64,000 nt of DNA, taken from NCBI GenBank assembly GCA_963989385.1, contig OZ022515.1:12246803-12310802 (forward strand), in the 5' to 3' direction. A program made the position numbers and the translations under genes. Shown here piece after piece: positions 30,060 through 43,500 of the stretch; position 1 is the first letter of the stretch, and each line of letters begins with the position of its first letter. The DNA comes from Ctena decussata. Lineage: Eukaryota > Mollusca > Bivalvia > Lucinida > Lucinidae. The notes under the pieces are model-generated. The model was given only the letters and a program-made list of their open reading frames with translations, had not been told where the DNA came from and ran no database searches.

Positions 30060-32513
30060 CAGAGCTCCACATAAGAAGGAGTAACTTACTGATAATTCAG
30101 AGATAACTTTTCTTATTTCTCAATGAAAGCATATGTTGTGACCCCTCATTAGAACCGTCTCAGCGAGACGGTCCTAATGAGGGGTAACAACATATGTTTC
30201 TATAAAAAAACAAGTAGCCCAAAGGGCAACAATTGCTCACCTGAGAGACATTGTAAACCTATAGGGATATTTAAGATGCTCAAGGGCAGCTAACTCCACA
30301 GTCAGTGGTCCAGTCAGGCTGAAAATTAAACTCATCCAAAACATTATGTATGCCCTCATTTAATATATGCAAGTTTAAAAAGTATCCAATCAAGAGCACA
30401 ATAGACAGAGCTGTCAAGGGCAGCTAACTTCGTAGTGGTTGGCCTGATCTGGCCAAAATTTGAACTTGTTTAAGATATTATGCATTTCGTCGTTACCTGC
30501 AAGTTTGAAAAGGATCGGATCAGTAGAAACCAAGAAAAAAAGGCGACATTGATTTTTTTGGATGCTCAGGGCAGGTACTCCATAGTCAGTGGTGGGATCT
30601 AGACGAAATGCTAACTAATCCAAGCTTTTATGCATATCCTCATTACCTGCAAGTATGAAGAGGATCCGATGAAAAATAAAAATGTGATGACGTTTTCTCC
30701 ATTATAAGACTATGGGATTTTTTTCAAATGCTCAAGGGCAGCTAACTCTGTAGTCTGTGCTCGAATCCGGCCAAATTTCGAACTCGTCCAAGCTCTTATG
30801 TATGTCATCATTACCTGCAAGTATGATAAGGATCTAATCAAAAACCTTGATTGCAGCACCCTGAAAGTCAAACTTGCTCGAGATATTGTCATGCCCTACA
30901 TTTGTGTGAATTTATTTTAAAATCCGTTGAGAAATGTAGGTGCTAGAGTGATGACAAAGTTTTTCTAAAAATAGCCACAGTGACCTTGACCTTGGGCACA
31001 TCATCCTGAAAGTCGAACTTGCTCGAGATATTGTCATATCCTACATTTGTGTCAAGTTATTTCAAAATCCATGGTGAAATGAAGGTGCTAGGGCGATGAC
31101 AAAGTTTTTCTAAATATAGCCACAGTGACCTTGACCTTGGGCACAGCACCCTGAAAGTCGAACTTGCTTGAGATATTGTCATGCCCTACATTTGTGTGAA
31201 TTTATCTTAAAATCCATTGATAAATGTAGGTGCTAGATCCCTGACAAAGTTTTTCTAAAAATAGCCATAGTGACCTTGACCTTGGGCGCAGCACCCTGGA
31301 AGTCAAACTTGTTTGAGATATTGTCATGCCCTACATTTGTGTGAAGTTGATTTAAAATCCCTTGAGAAATGTAGGCGCTAGAGCGATGACCAAGTTTTTC
31401 TAAAAATAGCCACAGTGACCTTGACCTTGGGTGCAGCACCCTGAAAGTCAAACTTGCTCGAGATATTGTCATGACCTACATTTGTGTGAAGTTATTTTAA
31501 AATCTGCTGAGAAAAGTAGGTGCTAGAGCGCTGACAAAGTTTTTCTAAAAATAGCCACAGTGGCCTTGACCTTGAGCGCAGCATCCTGAATGTTGAACTT
31601 GCTCGAGATATTGTCATGCCCTACATTTGTGTGAAGTTATTTTAAAATCTGCTGAGAAATGTAGGTGCTAGAGCTCTGACAAAGTTTTTCTAAAAATAGC
31701 CACAGTGACCTTGACCTTTGGCGCAGCACCCTGAAAGTCGAACTTGCTTGAAATATTGTCATGCCCTTCATTTAAAAGTTATTTTAAAATCCGTTGAGCA
31801 ATGTAGGCAATAGAGCGATGACAAAGTTTTTCTAAAAATATGTGATGACGTTGTTTTCTCCATTATAACACTATGGGATTTTTTTCAAACGCTCATGGTC
31901 AGCTAACTCTGTAGTCTGTGCTCGAATCTGGCCAAATTTCGAACTCATCCAAGCTCTTATGTATGTCATCATTACCTGCAAGTATGATAAGGATCTAAGC
32001 AAAAACAGTTGAGAAAACGTGATGACGCCATTTTCCCCATTATAACCCTATGGGATTTTTTTCAAATGCTCAAGGGCAGCTAACTCCGTAGTCTGTGCTC
32101 GAATCCGGCCAAATTCGAACTCATCCAAGCTCTTGTGTATGTCATCATTATCTGCAAGTATGATAAGGATCTAATCAAAAACAGTTGAGAAAACATGATG
32201 ACGCCATTTTCCCCATTATAACCCTATGGGGGCTATCTGTTGCCATGGAAACCAGAGTTCTGAGCTGATCGGCACCAAAACCTAATGCAGCCTTTCCCCC
32301 ACCCAAATCATGCTTCAAATAAAATTTGATTGCGATCGGCCCACTGGTCTCTGAGATATTTATGTTTGAAAGTGTTGACGCACCCACGGACCCACAGACC
32401 CACGGACGGACGACGGCTCGACTCCCATCCTATAAGCTCACCTCTGAGCCTTCGGCTCAGGTGAGCTAAAAATTAGGAATAATCCCTAGTACCCGTTCTT
32501 ATCTGGAGCACTG
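30060..32513. mobile_element. CAGAGCTC MITE, copy 5, split by a Helentron-like element
   Basis: MITE portions are 30060-30209 and 32468-32513. Left half has CAGAGCTCCACATAAGAAG and the central ACCGTCTCAGCGAGACGG; right half resumes AATTAGGAATAATCCC and ends CTTATCTGGAGCACTG. Confidence 0.75.
30210..32467 (+). mobile_element. Helentron-like (HINE/pearl-type) element with 145-bp array
   Basis: Begins ACAAGTAGCCCAAAGGGC (hairpin GCCC-AAA-GGGC), then TTGCTCACCTGAG; ends CCCACGGACGGACGACGG microsatellite, CCTATAAGCTCACC, hairpin GAGCCTTCGGCTC, AGGTGAGCT plus A-run. The centre (about 30870-31850) is a tandem array: AGTGACCTTGACCTTGGG or its variant recurs at 30979, 31124, 31269, 31414, 31559 and 31704, exactly 145 bp apart. 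Outer units with CCAAGCTCTTATGTATGTCATC form a second repeat. Confidence 0.8.
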
Positions 32514-32744
32514 AATTCATTGGATCTGCACTATTTTTCAATCCTCCTTCATCTTCTTGATGCATTACTGCACTGTTGGACCAAACTATTCCATTTTCAG
32601 ACACAGTTATTTTAGGCGTCCCAGTTTTTAGTATTTTAAGGTATATCTGATCTTGGTCTGCAATAACTGCTAGAGAACTACTTCCCCAGTTTTGAGGTCT
32701 CTCAGTCACTACAGCAGCTCTGCATAGCCTCAGATAAGTTTTAA

Positions 32745-34500
32745 GGCAAATAGGTGCACTTTCAGGGAGAGTAACTCCCATTTTCATTTTTGTCTCCCTT
32801 CTTAGTTTGGATGAAGTCTAAAAGGAAAGAATTTGCTCCTCTTGGAGTAAATTCTTTCATGAGAAGACATCTTTTCTTGAGGGATTTGTCCTTTAGGGAA
32901 GGAAGCAAGAAGTCGCAAAGTTCCTACCCCTCTGTGAAAATGGCTGTGAAGCTTGATATACCCATAGACATCTTACTGATAGACCACAGACATCCTCATG
33001 ATAAAAACTTAAGTTTACGGCACTTTTAATGGAATATATATCTGTAAGGTTGTGATAAGATGCCATGAAATCAACAAATATATGTTGATTTATCTTGTAA
33101 ATCCCTTAATTTAGGCTTATGCTTTAACAATCGTAATGTGCTTAAGTATTGGGATACCTAAAATACTTAATTTTCAATTTGTCCCAAATGAAAAATTAAG
33201 TATTTTTAGGTGTCCCCAAATTTAGGCATATAACGGTACATTCATCAATAAAATAGTATTTGCATGACTTCCTTCAATGGGGCTACTCTTCTAGGAAAGA
33301 AAGTAAATTCTTTAAAGAGTACCATATGAAGAAGGGAGGCAATTCTTGCCATTTTAGAGTGATCTCCCTTGCGGGAGTATCTTTAAGGTGAATGGGTACA
33401 GCTCCAGATTTTTCTGCCAGCTTTTTCAATGGGAGACAACTTTTGTCACTTCCTTTTTGCTTCTGGGTAAAAAAAAACACCCAAAGAGGGGTCATCTCGT
33501 AAAGAAAAAAACACTTCTATAAGAGCCTATTCTTTCTTTAAAGGGTTGATCCCGACTGAGAAGGGAGGCAAAAACAAAATCAGTAGAGTTGCTTTTCCTG
33601 TTAGTGTACCATTCACCTAAATTGGTATTGCAAAGCCATCCAAGCTTCAGATATTACAAAGTTTTAAGGTGCAATGGTACACACCCAAGTTTTTTCTGCC
33701 ATTTTTACAAAGGGAGATAACTTTCATGACTTCCTGTTTACTCCCCTGCACAATACAATACTTCCAAAAAGGGGTTAACCCTTAAAGGAAAGAATTTGCT
33801 CCTAGAGGAGTTAACCCCCATTGAGAAGGGAGGTAAAAATAAAAACTGCAGTTGCATCCCCAGAAAGCCTACCATTCATCATAAGGCTCAGGTATAGCCA
33901 CACAGGTTGATGTAAACTTTTTGTCCTGTTTGTTGTTGGCCAGCTCAAATAACACTAATTCTGGCCCCAAAATATTTGTCTTTCTAGAGGACTTGAGTAT
34001 TTTAACAACTACATCTAGAGTCTGTTTGCTCTGGTGGAGGTTTTGTATGACTTGGAGATGGCCGAGATATTTTAATATCTGTGTCCCCTGTGGAGATTTC
34101 TGATTGGTCGTTGCTATGGAGACCAGATGTTGGCGAAGTTTCATATAATTTTATAAGTTTCTTGGCTACTTGTAGAAAAGCTTCCTCTATTCCTGTATGT
34201 AAAGAAAAGTTGAAATAAGTTACTCTCTTGAAAATACCATATAAATACTCATAAATGCCCCCACTCTAATGAACACCCCTGCCTCTTTACCTGAAATAAT
34301 ACTGACTTTCTAACCTTTGTGTTTGCCATCATTTATACGTTGAGCAACATCATGAATTCCTGTTTGCTTCTCTGGAGGATACAGCTCTTCAAATGGGGTA
34401 CACTTTCAAGGAAAGAATTTGCTCCACAGGAGCAAATTCTTTCCTGAAAGAGCTGACCCCTTTTCAGAAGGGAGACAAAAAGGTAAAATAGTAGAATTTC
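32745..34500. repeat. Cluster of AGAATTTGCTCC family copies
   Basis: At least four copies or fragments (32745-32960, 33270-33620, 33665-33890, 34345-34500), each with AAAGAATTTGCTCC and GGAGxAAATTCTTTC. The Rab last exon (34002-34192) lies between the last two. A separate local palindrome AAAATACTTAATTTTCAATT with its complement is at 33160-33210. Confidence 0.5.
34002..34192 (-). CDS. Rab last coding exon with CSC prenylation tail
   Basis: Acceptor TTTACATACAG. Encodes GIEEAFLQVAKKLIKLYE, then a hypervariable tail and CSC followed by TAA (34004-34002). I see no clear AATAAA downstream on this strand, so the 3'UTR end is not placed; a MITE of the AGAATTTGCTCC family begins about 110 bp past the stop. 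Confidence 0.95.
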
Positions 34501-37500
34501 TTCATCAGAAAGTATATCTAGTCACTATTATACTGTTTATTACAATAATTTAGCAGTGGTTGTTTTACTACTCTTCAGGCTCTAAAAATGCACCCCCCCT
34601 GTAAAATGCAATGCCCTCCAAAGTGTTTACTGGGACCAAAAGGATAAATTGGCCTATTTAAAGGCCTTCTAAAGCTGAACAAAATACAGATGAAAACTAC
34701 ATCTTCTTTGACACCATTACAATGTACATAACTTTCAGAATGGAGGTAATCATTAAATCTTGATGTATTATTTTTGATAATTAAGAAATAAATTTTCCTT
34801 ACCAGTGAATTATCGCAGTTTAACACATGTTGGAGGGCAGATCATAAATATTAATTCACAAGGGCTGCAGGCCGGAGCGAATTAATATTCATATCTGCCA
34901 GACAACACATGTGAATCTGCGATGATTTATTAGTAAGGAAAAATTGTTGGATGCTAACATAATAAACTATCAAATTGCATGGATATTGCGACGTTTTCTA
35001 GTGGACTCTTTTGAGGCAGAGGTCACCAGAAGTTAAATGTTTATGTTTGACATCATCAAGGCGCGAAATGTGCATGCCGAGCGGTAACAACATGATTTAT
35101 CACAAATTTCCACACGGTGCTGCAGCCTATAGGCTCAACAGAAAAAAAGTTAACATCATGTTAGAATAAATAGCAGAGGAATGAGTAATGCCAAATAATC
35201 TGCATTAATTACATGCTTTAAAACGAAAGGTATAAATCAGACTAACTCGTGTACAAATCCCATCCTCTATGAATTGCCCAACCGTCCTAGGACAAGACCA
35301 GCACAGGTGAAACAATCCATTTAGAAGAACTTTTAAGAACTCAGATGACAGAAACTGAAGCACAGCTATTCTAACCTGTATTCTTAAGCGCTGAAGTTTC
35401 AAAGAATAAGGAATCTATAGACTCGGCATAATCTTGAGCAGCAGTTGTCTCCACTTGTCGACCATCAACCAAATCACATTTATTGCCTACTAAACAGGTT
35501 ACTGAAATATAAAGTGATAAACAAAATAGTCATTTTATAAGAGAGCCACAACATGACATAACCAACGAAGTGGCATGTGCACCCAATGGAGACTCAGATC
35601 AGCCTGGGCTTGCACCCAGTCTGAACAGCCTTAGCAGTGTCTTAAAGGGTAGCAAAGGTTTTAAGCTATCTCTATGCCAACAGCAAAGACTGATCAGACT
35701 ATGCAGACACCTGGGATGATCTGAGTCTTTACTGGGTGCACATGCCACTTTGTTGGCTTTGACGTGCTACGGTTTAATTCAATGATGGTCAAAAGAAAAC
35801 ATCAACTAGCTGAAGGATGCTGTATGCATGATGGACATTTACCCTTCAACAATTACCATTAACATTAATGAGCCGCGTCACGACAAAACCAACAATGTCG
35901 TTGTGCGCCCAGCGGAGACTCAGACCAGCCTGGACATCTGACCAGTTTTGTCAGACTGATTGTTAAGTGCTCAAAGGGTAGCTAAGGATCCAAGTTACCT
36001 CCATGCAGACAGCGAAGACTCTGATCAGACTGGGCGGATGCCCAGGCTGATCTGAGTCTGCGCTGGGCGCACAACCCAGGCCTCATACTGACAAAGCTTT
36101 TCCAAGCCTGAAATGCCTATTTTCACAGCCTAAAATAGCCCTTTTTAAGCAGAAAAAACACTGAAAACTTAAAAATCAAAGCCTGAAATCAAGTAAAATT
36201 CAAGAAATGAAAGCCTGAAATCCTGCAGAAGCCTGAAAAGTATGAGGCCTGACAACCTCATTGTTGGTTTTGTCGTGTTGCGGCTCATTTAAATCATTCT
36301 TATGTCGCTTATTTTAGCTATAAGCAAGAGTTTTCTCTTCTGAAACAATCCCAGAATCATGATTTCTCTGATAAGATTTGCATTTTGTTTTAGAAGGGAA
36401 AATTCCCAGATTATAACTGAAGTAATAGGAAATAGGGTAATTTCTACAACACAGAGCTAACAGACAAGGGATCAGGTTTTAACATAGCAAACTCTATGAA
36501 AACTGATGATAATAAAGTAAGTAGGAAAATTAATTCCTATGTCTTGGTTCTACTAGTTGCAGGCATGACAAAAATGGTTTTGAACTGTGTTTTAACTTCA
36601 TAATTTCAAAGCAACAAAAAATTACCAACCCCCACCCCCCCCCTCCAAAAAAAAAAAACTGCAGTTAAAACAGGATGCTGGGAGGCTGATTATGGAAACT
36701 CTGTGCAATCAAGTACACTTTTGAAATCGGAAAGGATTCGAACCCCCAACACCTTGTTCCAAGGTTTGGAATGCTTACCACTCTGCCATGATGCAGAGAC
36801 TTCAAGAGAAAAACTGAACAACAAAGTTTAAATGTATGGAACATATATAGAGGATCTTACATGAGTGCTCATTTATCATTGAATGTATTAAACGAGTTGG
36901 GGAAAAAAGATAAGATGGGAGGCTATGCCGAGCATCTTATCGTTTTCCCCAACGAGTTTAATAAATTCAATAATACATGAGCACAAATGCAAGATTCTAT
37001 TTATCATATGACACTAAAATCGCATTTTATTAACAAATTTTGCACTAAACCGTCACAAACTCGCCATAAGAAATATGACATTTTCTTGGATGTCAACGCA
37101 TAACGTTACGACGTAATTTGCATATTTAATCCACTAGTTGATTATCTTTTTTAATGCATGGCTTTATTACACTCTCAGATGCGATGCCATATGATAAAAG
37201 GAAATCCAACTTCTATGGAAATCCTGAAAATGTTGTGAATCCTCTCCCTGTCTAAGAGTTCTTGGCTGAGCCCAAGGTTATTTGATTACTGGACAAAGAC
37301 AGAGCTTCAGATATGAAAAGATGGATGGATGGGAGACTTGCTTTTTTCAGAGCTCTAGATAAGAGGGAGTATTTGGTGATAATAAGGGATAATTTTTGTT
37401 TATTCTACATAAAAACATATGTTGTAACCCCTCATCTGAACTGTTTCAATGAGATGGTTCAGATGAGGGGTCACAACATATGGTTTCGATGAGGAATAAG

Positions 37501-40500
37501 AAAAATTATCCTTAATTATCATCAAATACTCCCTCTTATCTAGAGCTCTGTATTTTAATAGTATTTCAGTCATATCAGGACATTGGGGGCTGATAATGAA
37601 AGGCTAATTGCAATGACGCCACATTTACGACGATTGAAAAGATTCCCGCCTACAGTGGGGCTGGAACCCAGGACCGCTGGATCAGCAGGCCAGCACTTAT
37701 CCCACTGAGCTACCGGGACTTCGAGATTTCAAAAGGTAATACAAATAATTCAGAGATAGTTTTCTTAGTCCTCTACAAACACATGTTGTGACCCCTCATT
37801 AGAGCTGTCATGGCAAGATGGTTCTAACAAGGGGTCACAACATACAATTTTATGGAAAGTAATAAAAATTATTCCTTAATTATCCCTGTTACCCCTTCTT
37901 ATCTGAAGCTCTGCAAAGAAAATTAAACTCACCTATAGGAGTATCTACATTTCTTTTTAATTCTGGAAAATAGGAAAGATTTTTGGTTGATTGATTTGAT
38001 GCTTAAAGTCCACGGTAAACAACTAAGGTCATGTCGGGACGGTCAGTTAACCTAACCACACTATTCCTGGGCAGGCTTAGACCTCCTAAGCGGTTAACCA
38101 GTACTAAGTGCACATACTTTCGACAGTAACTGACAACTGCCCTTTTTGAATCAGCAGAAGGAGAAACGAAAGTATGTGGCCAGACCGGGATTCGAACCCA
38201 GGACCTCTGACTTACGAGTCAGGTGCCCTACCGATTGCGCTACCCGGCCCGGCCAAATAGGAAAGAACATGTTAGTAAACAAAATAACCTTTTTCAGACA
38301 GAGGGCAGCAGCAGGTAGCATTATCACTTAAGTGAATCCCAGAACACAAAGTTTAATTCACAAACAGCGAAGATCCAGATGAGGCAGCTCATAATGAGCT
38401 GCTTTATCTAGATCTACTCTGATTGCTCTCTACTCCTTGAATTCTCAATATGAAACATTTTTTTTTTAATTTTGCAGATGCAAATTCTGTTGCTTGTGTT
38501 TTGGCACTTTAAGAGTAAACTTAATTCATACAAGCCACATAATGAGAATACCTGTCTTCAGACATGTAGATGGATGGATGACTTGCAATTTTACATCATT
38601 TTCAACAGTATTTCAGTCATATTAGGACAATGGGAGGGTGATAATGGAAGGCTGTGTGTTTTGGAACCCGTTCATGGTTGGAAAGATTTCCGCTGGGGGA
38701 ATCTGACCTGAGATTGTTAGATCAGCAGGCCAGCACTTAACCCAATGAGCTACTGGGGCTCTCTTGAGACATGTAAATCTGTCATTTGAATTACCTTATA
38801 CAGGGGAATTTTTCTGGTCTTCCAATTTTTGCGTTATTTTGCTGTCACCATGAGACTGCGAAAAACTGAAAATTGCCAAATATTTTCCAATTTCTGACAG
38901 AATATCTTTGGTATACATGGCATCAAAATTTGTTTCGTGTCTTTTTGCATGGAAAATTCTATCACTTTTTGTTTGATCTCAACAGGATTTGTCACTGATG
39001 ATGCCAGTTATAACTATGGTAAGAGATGAATTCAATATATAAAATTCAGAGGACGATTATGCGAAACTTTAAAATGCTCATTGCACAACAATATTACGAG
39101 CTTATTGATTGGTATCAATGAAACAGATAATTGCTGGTGACACCTTTATTCAAAGCCACTTTCAAAGCAATGAATACATTTACCGCATATATGTTTTATT
39201 ACAGCATTTTGAAAAAAAAAAGGGCATTAACTATATTGTTTCTCAAAATACTGTCTTGTTAAAGCCATGACAAATTCTGTGTGTAAGGGTTTAATTTTTG
39301 CACATACTGCAGATCCCCAAAAATTTAAAGCTTACATTTCTGACCCCATACCGCAAAAATCTGAACCTGTGAAAATGAAGGTAGATACAGTACTTACCAC
39401 TAACCCAGTCTTTTATGTCATAGAAACTGTCTGAAGATGTGATGTCATAGATTAACATGGCAGCATTGGCTTTTCTATAGTACATCGGTGCCTGAAGGAG
39501 AACTACAGCTTAATTAGTTGAAAAGATATACAGGATCTTACATGATTGAGTGCTTGATCATGTATTACTGAATTTATGAAACAAGTTGGGGAAAAATATA
39601 AGATGCGAGGCTATGCCGAGCATCTTATCTTTTCCCCCAACAAGTTTAATAAATTCAATAATACAGGGGCACGAATGCAAGATTCTGTTTATCATATGAC
39701 ACTAAAATTGCATTTTATTAGCATGGTACTCAGTTTATCAGGCATCATATTAGGTAGCTGATATAGAATTAAACAGGAAAGCAAAAAGGCATATGATATT
39801 GCATTTCTATTATGACATGATTTTATGATTTCATTCAGATGTCATTCAGCCATCAAAATGCTGAGATCATTTATTTTGACATGTCAGCAACTAGCTGATC
39901 AATAGAAATAATGTTACTACTGGCCATGGGTTTCCCTTTATCCGACCAATGAGGGCTCCAACTGATACATGTACTCAAAATGAGCCAATCAGGTGCTTAC
40001 TATGTCACATTAACAGGATCATCCAAGATTATCAGATCTCTGTTATCGATTACATTTTAATGCAGCAGTACATCAGAGCTTCAGATAAGAAGAGGTACTA
40101 TGGATAATTCAAAGATAATTTTTCTTATTTCTCAATGAAAACATACCGGTATATTGTGACCACTCTTTAGAACCGTCTCAATGAGACGGTTCTAATGAGG
40201 GGTCGCAAACTATGTTTTTATGGCAAAATATGGAAAATTTTCCGAAAATATTCCTATTACCCTTCTTATCTGGAGCACTGTGTATATGCTCAAGGCCACT
40301 CCAGCTAGACTGGCAATGAACTTATACCCCAGTCTGAAGAGTAATCATTTATATGAGCCGCAACACGAGAAAACCAACAATGTGTTTGTGTGCCCAGCGC
40401 AGACTCAGATCAGCCTGGGCGTATGCCCAGCCTTATCAGAGTCTTCGCTGTCCGCATGAAGGTAGCTTAGACCCTTAGCTACCTTTTAAGCGCTTAGGGA

Positions 40501-43500
40501 AGACTCTGGTCAGTCTGGGTGAATGCCCAGGCTGATCTGAATCTGCGCTGGGCGCACAAACACATTGTTGGTTTTCTCATGTCGCGGCTCATACGCTCAA
40601 GGCCAGTGCAACCTGACTGGCATTGGGCATATAAAGGATTGCTTTTATAATGGACTGGCATGGATCTTATAATGACATGTGTTGATAGACTGTGTTGACA
40701 GCTTGATGTGTAGAAAGCGACCAGTCATACCATAGATCTAAATCTTTCTTGGCCAGCAGTATCCCATACTTGTAGTTTGACTCGATAATTATCAACATTT
40801 CTAAAATATAAGAGAAAAAATAATCCATAAGGTGAATGAGTACACTTTCAGGGGAAGCAACTCTGTCATTTTCAGTTTTGTTGTCCTTCCGAAATGAAGG
40901 GTCAACTCTTAAGGAAAAGAATTTGCTGCTCTAGGAGCAAATTCTTTCCTCATACAGCAGATCCCATTTTGAAAGAAGTACATTGTCCAGTAAAGTAAAC
41001 AGCGACATAAGGAAATATATTGGTGTGTGCCCATACAGCTTAAAAGTTAACAAGACCTGTCCCCCTACAGGACAGCTCACCTGTAGTGCCTTGCCCATCA
41101 CAAAAAAAAACTTGACGTAAAACTTCAAAGTGTGACGCCAACGCCGATGCCCAAGTAACAACAATAGCCCTCTGTACTTTTGTACAGGCGAGCTAAAAAG
41201 TATTATCCTTCAATTCCTCCTTTAACCCCGAAACCAGCCTTTCAATGGCGGTCCAAATAAAAGTGGAAATCAAGGTGATTCTAAATATTGGGACAGATAG
41301 GTCTGAGCAAAAAGTGCAGACTCAGAACACATTGCTCCTTGAGGAGTAGTCTGCTCAGGACCAACACTGTTTGCCATTCCATATGAGCTTTTGCACACAA
41401 TACTGCATTGTAAAAAAAAACTGTTCCATTTTTAGGGCTACTATGGCAATTATCTTAGGAGTTCTATTTTTAAAAAAAATTATGGTAATCTAAGTACTTA
41501 CAGCTTGTACGTGAAGAATGAAGCTCCAATGGTAGGACTAACAGCTTTGCTGAACATCCCACCCACATATCTTATAACCACACTTGTTTTTCCCACACCT
41601 GAAAATTAAAATTATGTGTACCATTTTCCCCATGATGAGCACACAGTCAACTTAAAATTGTTTTAACTGAAGCTGACACTTAAGAAAATTTTTCGCTAAA
41701 TGTTGGACAGTGTCAGTTATTATATCACATTGGTCAACCTCACTTTTAAGGTAACTAAAGCAGGGGCGTAGCTAGGAGCAATTACACAGTACGCACAATT
41801 TTGTTTTATACTCATTGAGGGCAATAATAGGAGGTATTGAGGGCAATAATAGGGGGTTAAGCCGATAACATATTTCAAATGTTCGTGTCTGTAGGCAGTA
41901 ATATTAATATAATGCCCAATTAACAACATTTCAATATGAAAATGCGCAGGTGTGTGTTGAAATTTGTCAATTTGACAAAATTTCAATACACACCTGCGTA
42001 TTTGCGTATAGGCAGCTACCCCCTTGCAAAGGGGTCCAAGGAAGGTACTAAATCGAAGCTGAGACCTTAAAATAGGTTACCACATAAGCAGGGTTTGTCT
42101 GTAATTATAATGTTAACTGATAAATGGTTCACCAGACATGCAATGAAAACAATAGCTTATCTTATCTGGGTAGGATTTGCACCTGTCATAATAGCTTTTG
42201 TTTTCACTTGAATCCTGATAGCAGAGCTCTAGATAAGAGGGAGTATCTGAGGATAATTAAGGATAATTTTTCTTATTTCTCATTAAAACCATATCTTGTG
42301 ACCCCTCATCTGAACCGTCTCATCGAGACGGTTCAGAAGAGGGGTCACAACATATGTTTGTATGCAGAATTAACAAAAATTATCCCTTATTATCATCAGA
42401 TACTCCCTCTTATCTATAACTCTGCTGATAGGTATGACATTAAATCTTAGTATTATTATATTTTTTTGATATGATAGTTATAATAATAATGTCTATTTAA
42501 AAAGAGCATTTGGTCAAACCATTTCTCACTAAGCCCTCACAGTGCTTCAGATGAAAAGGGATAACAGGGATAACTAAGGGAAAATTTCCATAGTTCTCCT
42601 GAAAAACCTATATGTTGTCACAATGCATTACAACTATTTCATTAAGACAGAAGACTTTCTAATGAGGGGTCACAAAATAGGTTTTCATTGAGAAATAAAA
42701 AAAATAATCCTTAAATTATCTCCGTTAGTCCTTCTTATCTAAAGCACTGCTCTCAGTACCATAATCAACCCTATTAGCACACATGCCCCAATATGCGCAC
42801 ATCATGGGAATTTCTGAGGGAAACGAATATTAGCCCCCTTTTTTTCTGGTTTATCCCCATTGATCCCCGGCCCAAAAGTGCTGAAAACACAATATTATCT
42901 TTCAGTTGTCACTTACAATGCTTCTCCATCCTACATGACTGTAAGCAGCTTTTCTCTGATGCTTTAATCATAAAATCTGGTTTCTTTTCTTTCTGTATAT
43001 AATAGTTTTTTGAAGTGTACACTTATTAGGAAGAAAGTTTACTGCAAGTATTTAATGCCATTTTGAAAATGTTAAGCACACAGTGCGCTAAAAGGGTTGA
43101 ATACGGTATCTACATTACATAGAATACGTTCTATTTATTGTATTCATTATATTAAGTGCACATGTTCTAAGAAGCATACAAAGAATTTGGTTTTAAGGTG
43201 CGTGGCTACACCTCATGATTTTCTGCCATCACCAGAAAGGGAAACAACTTTTGTGACATCCTGTTTGCTTCCTTGGAGGATATAGGTCTTCATAAACGAC
43301 AGTGAATTCTTTTTTTAAGAAAATAGGAGAGAGATGGGTAACTTCGGACAGCAGGTAAATTCGGACCCTGACATTGTTCCCTTTATATGTCAGTTGTTTG
43401 GAACCAAAACAAAAATTAACTGGCCAAACAGAGAAAATCCTAATGAGACAGCTCATTATGAGCCGTCTCATCTGGATTTTCACTGTTTGCAATCGTATGT

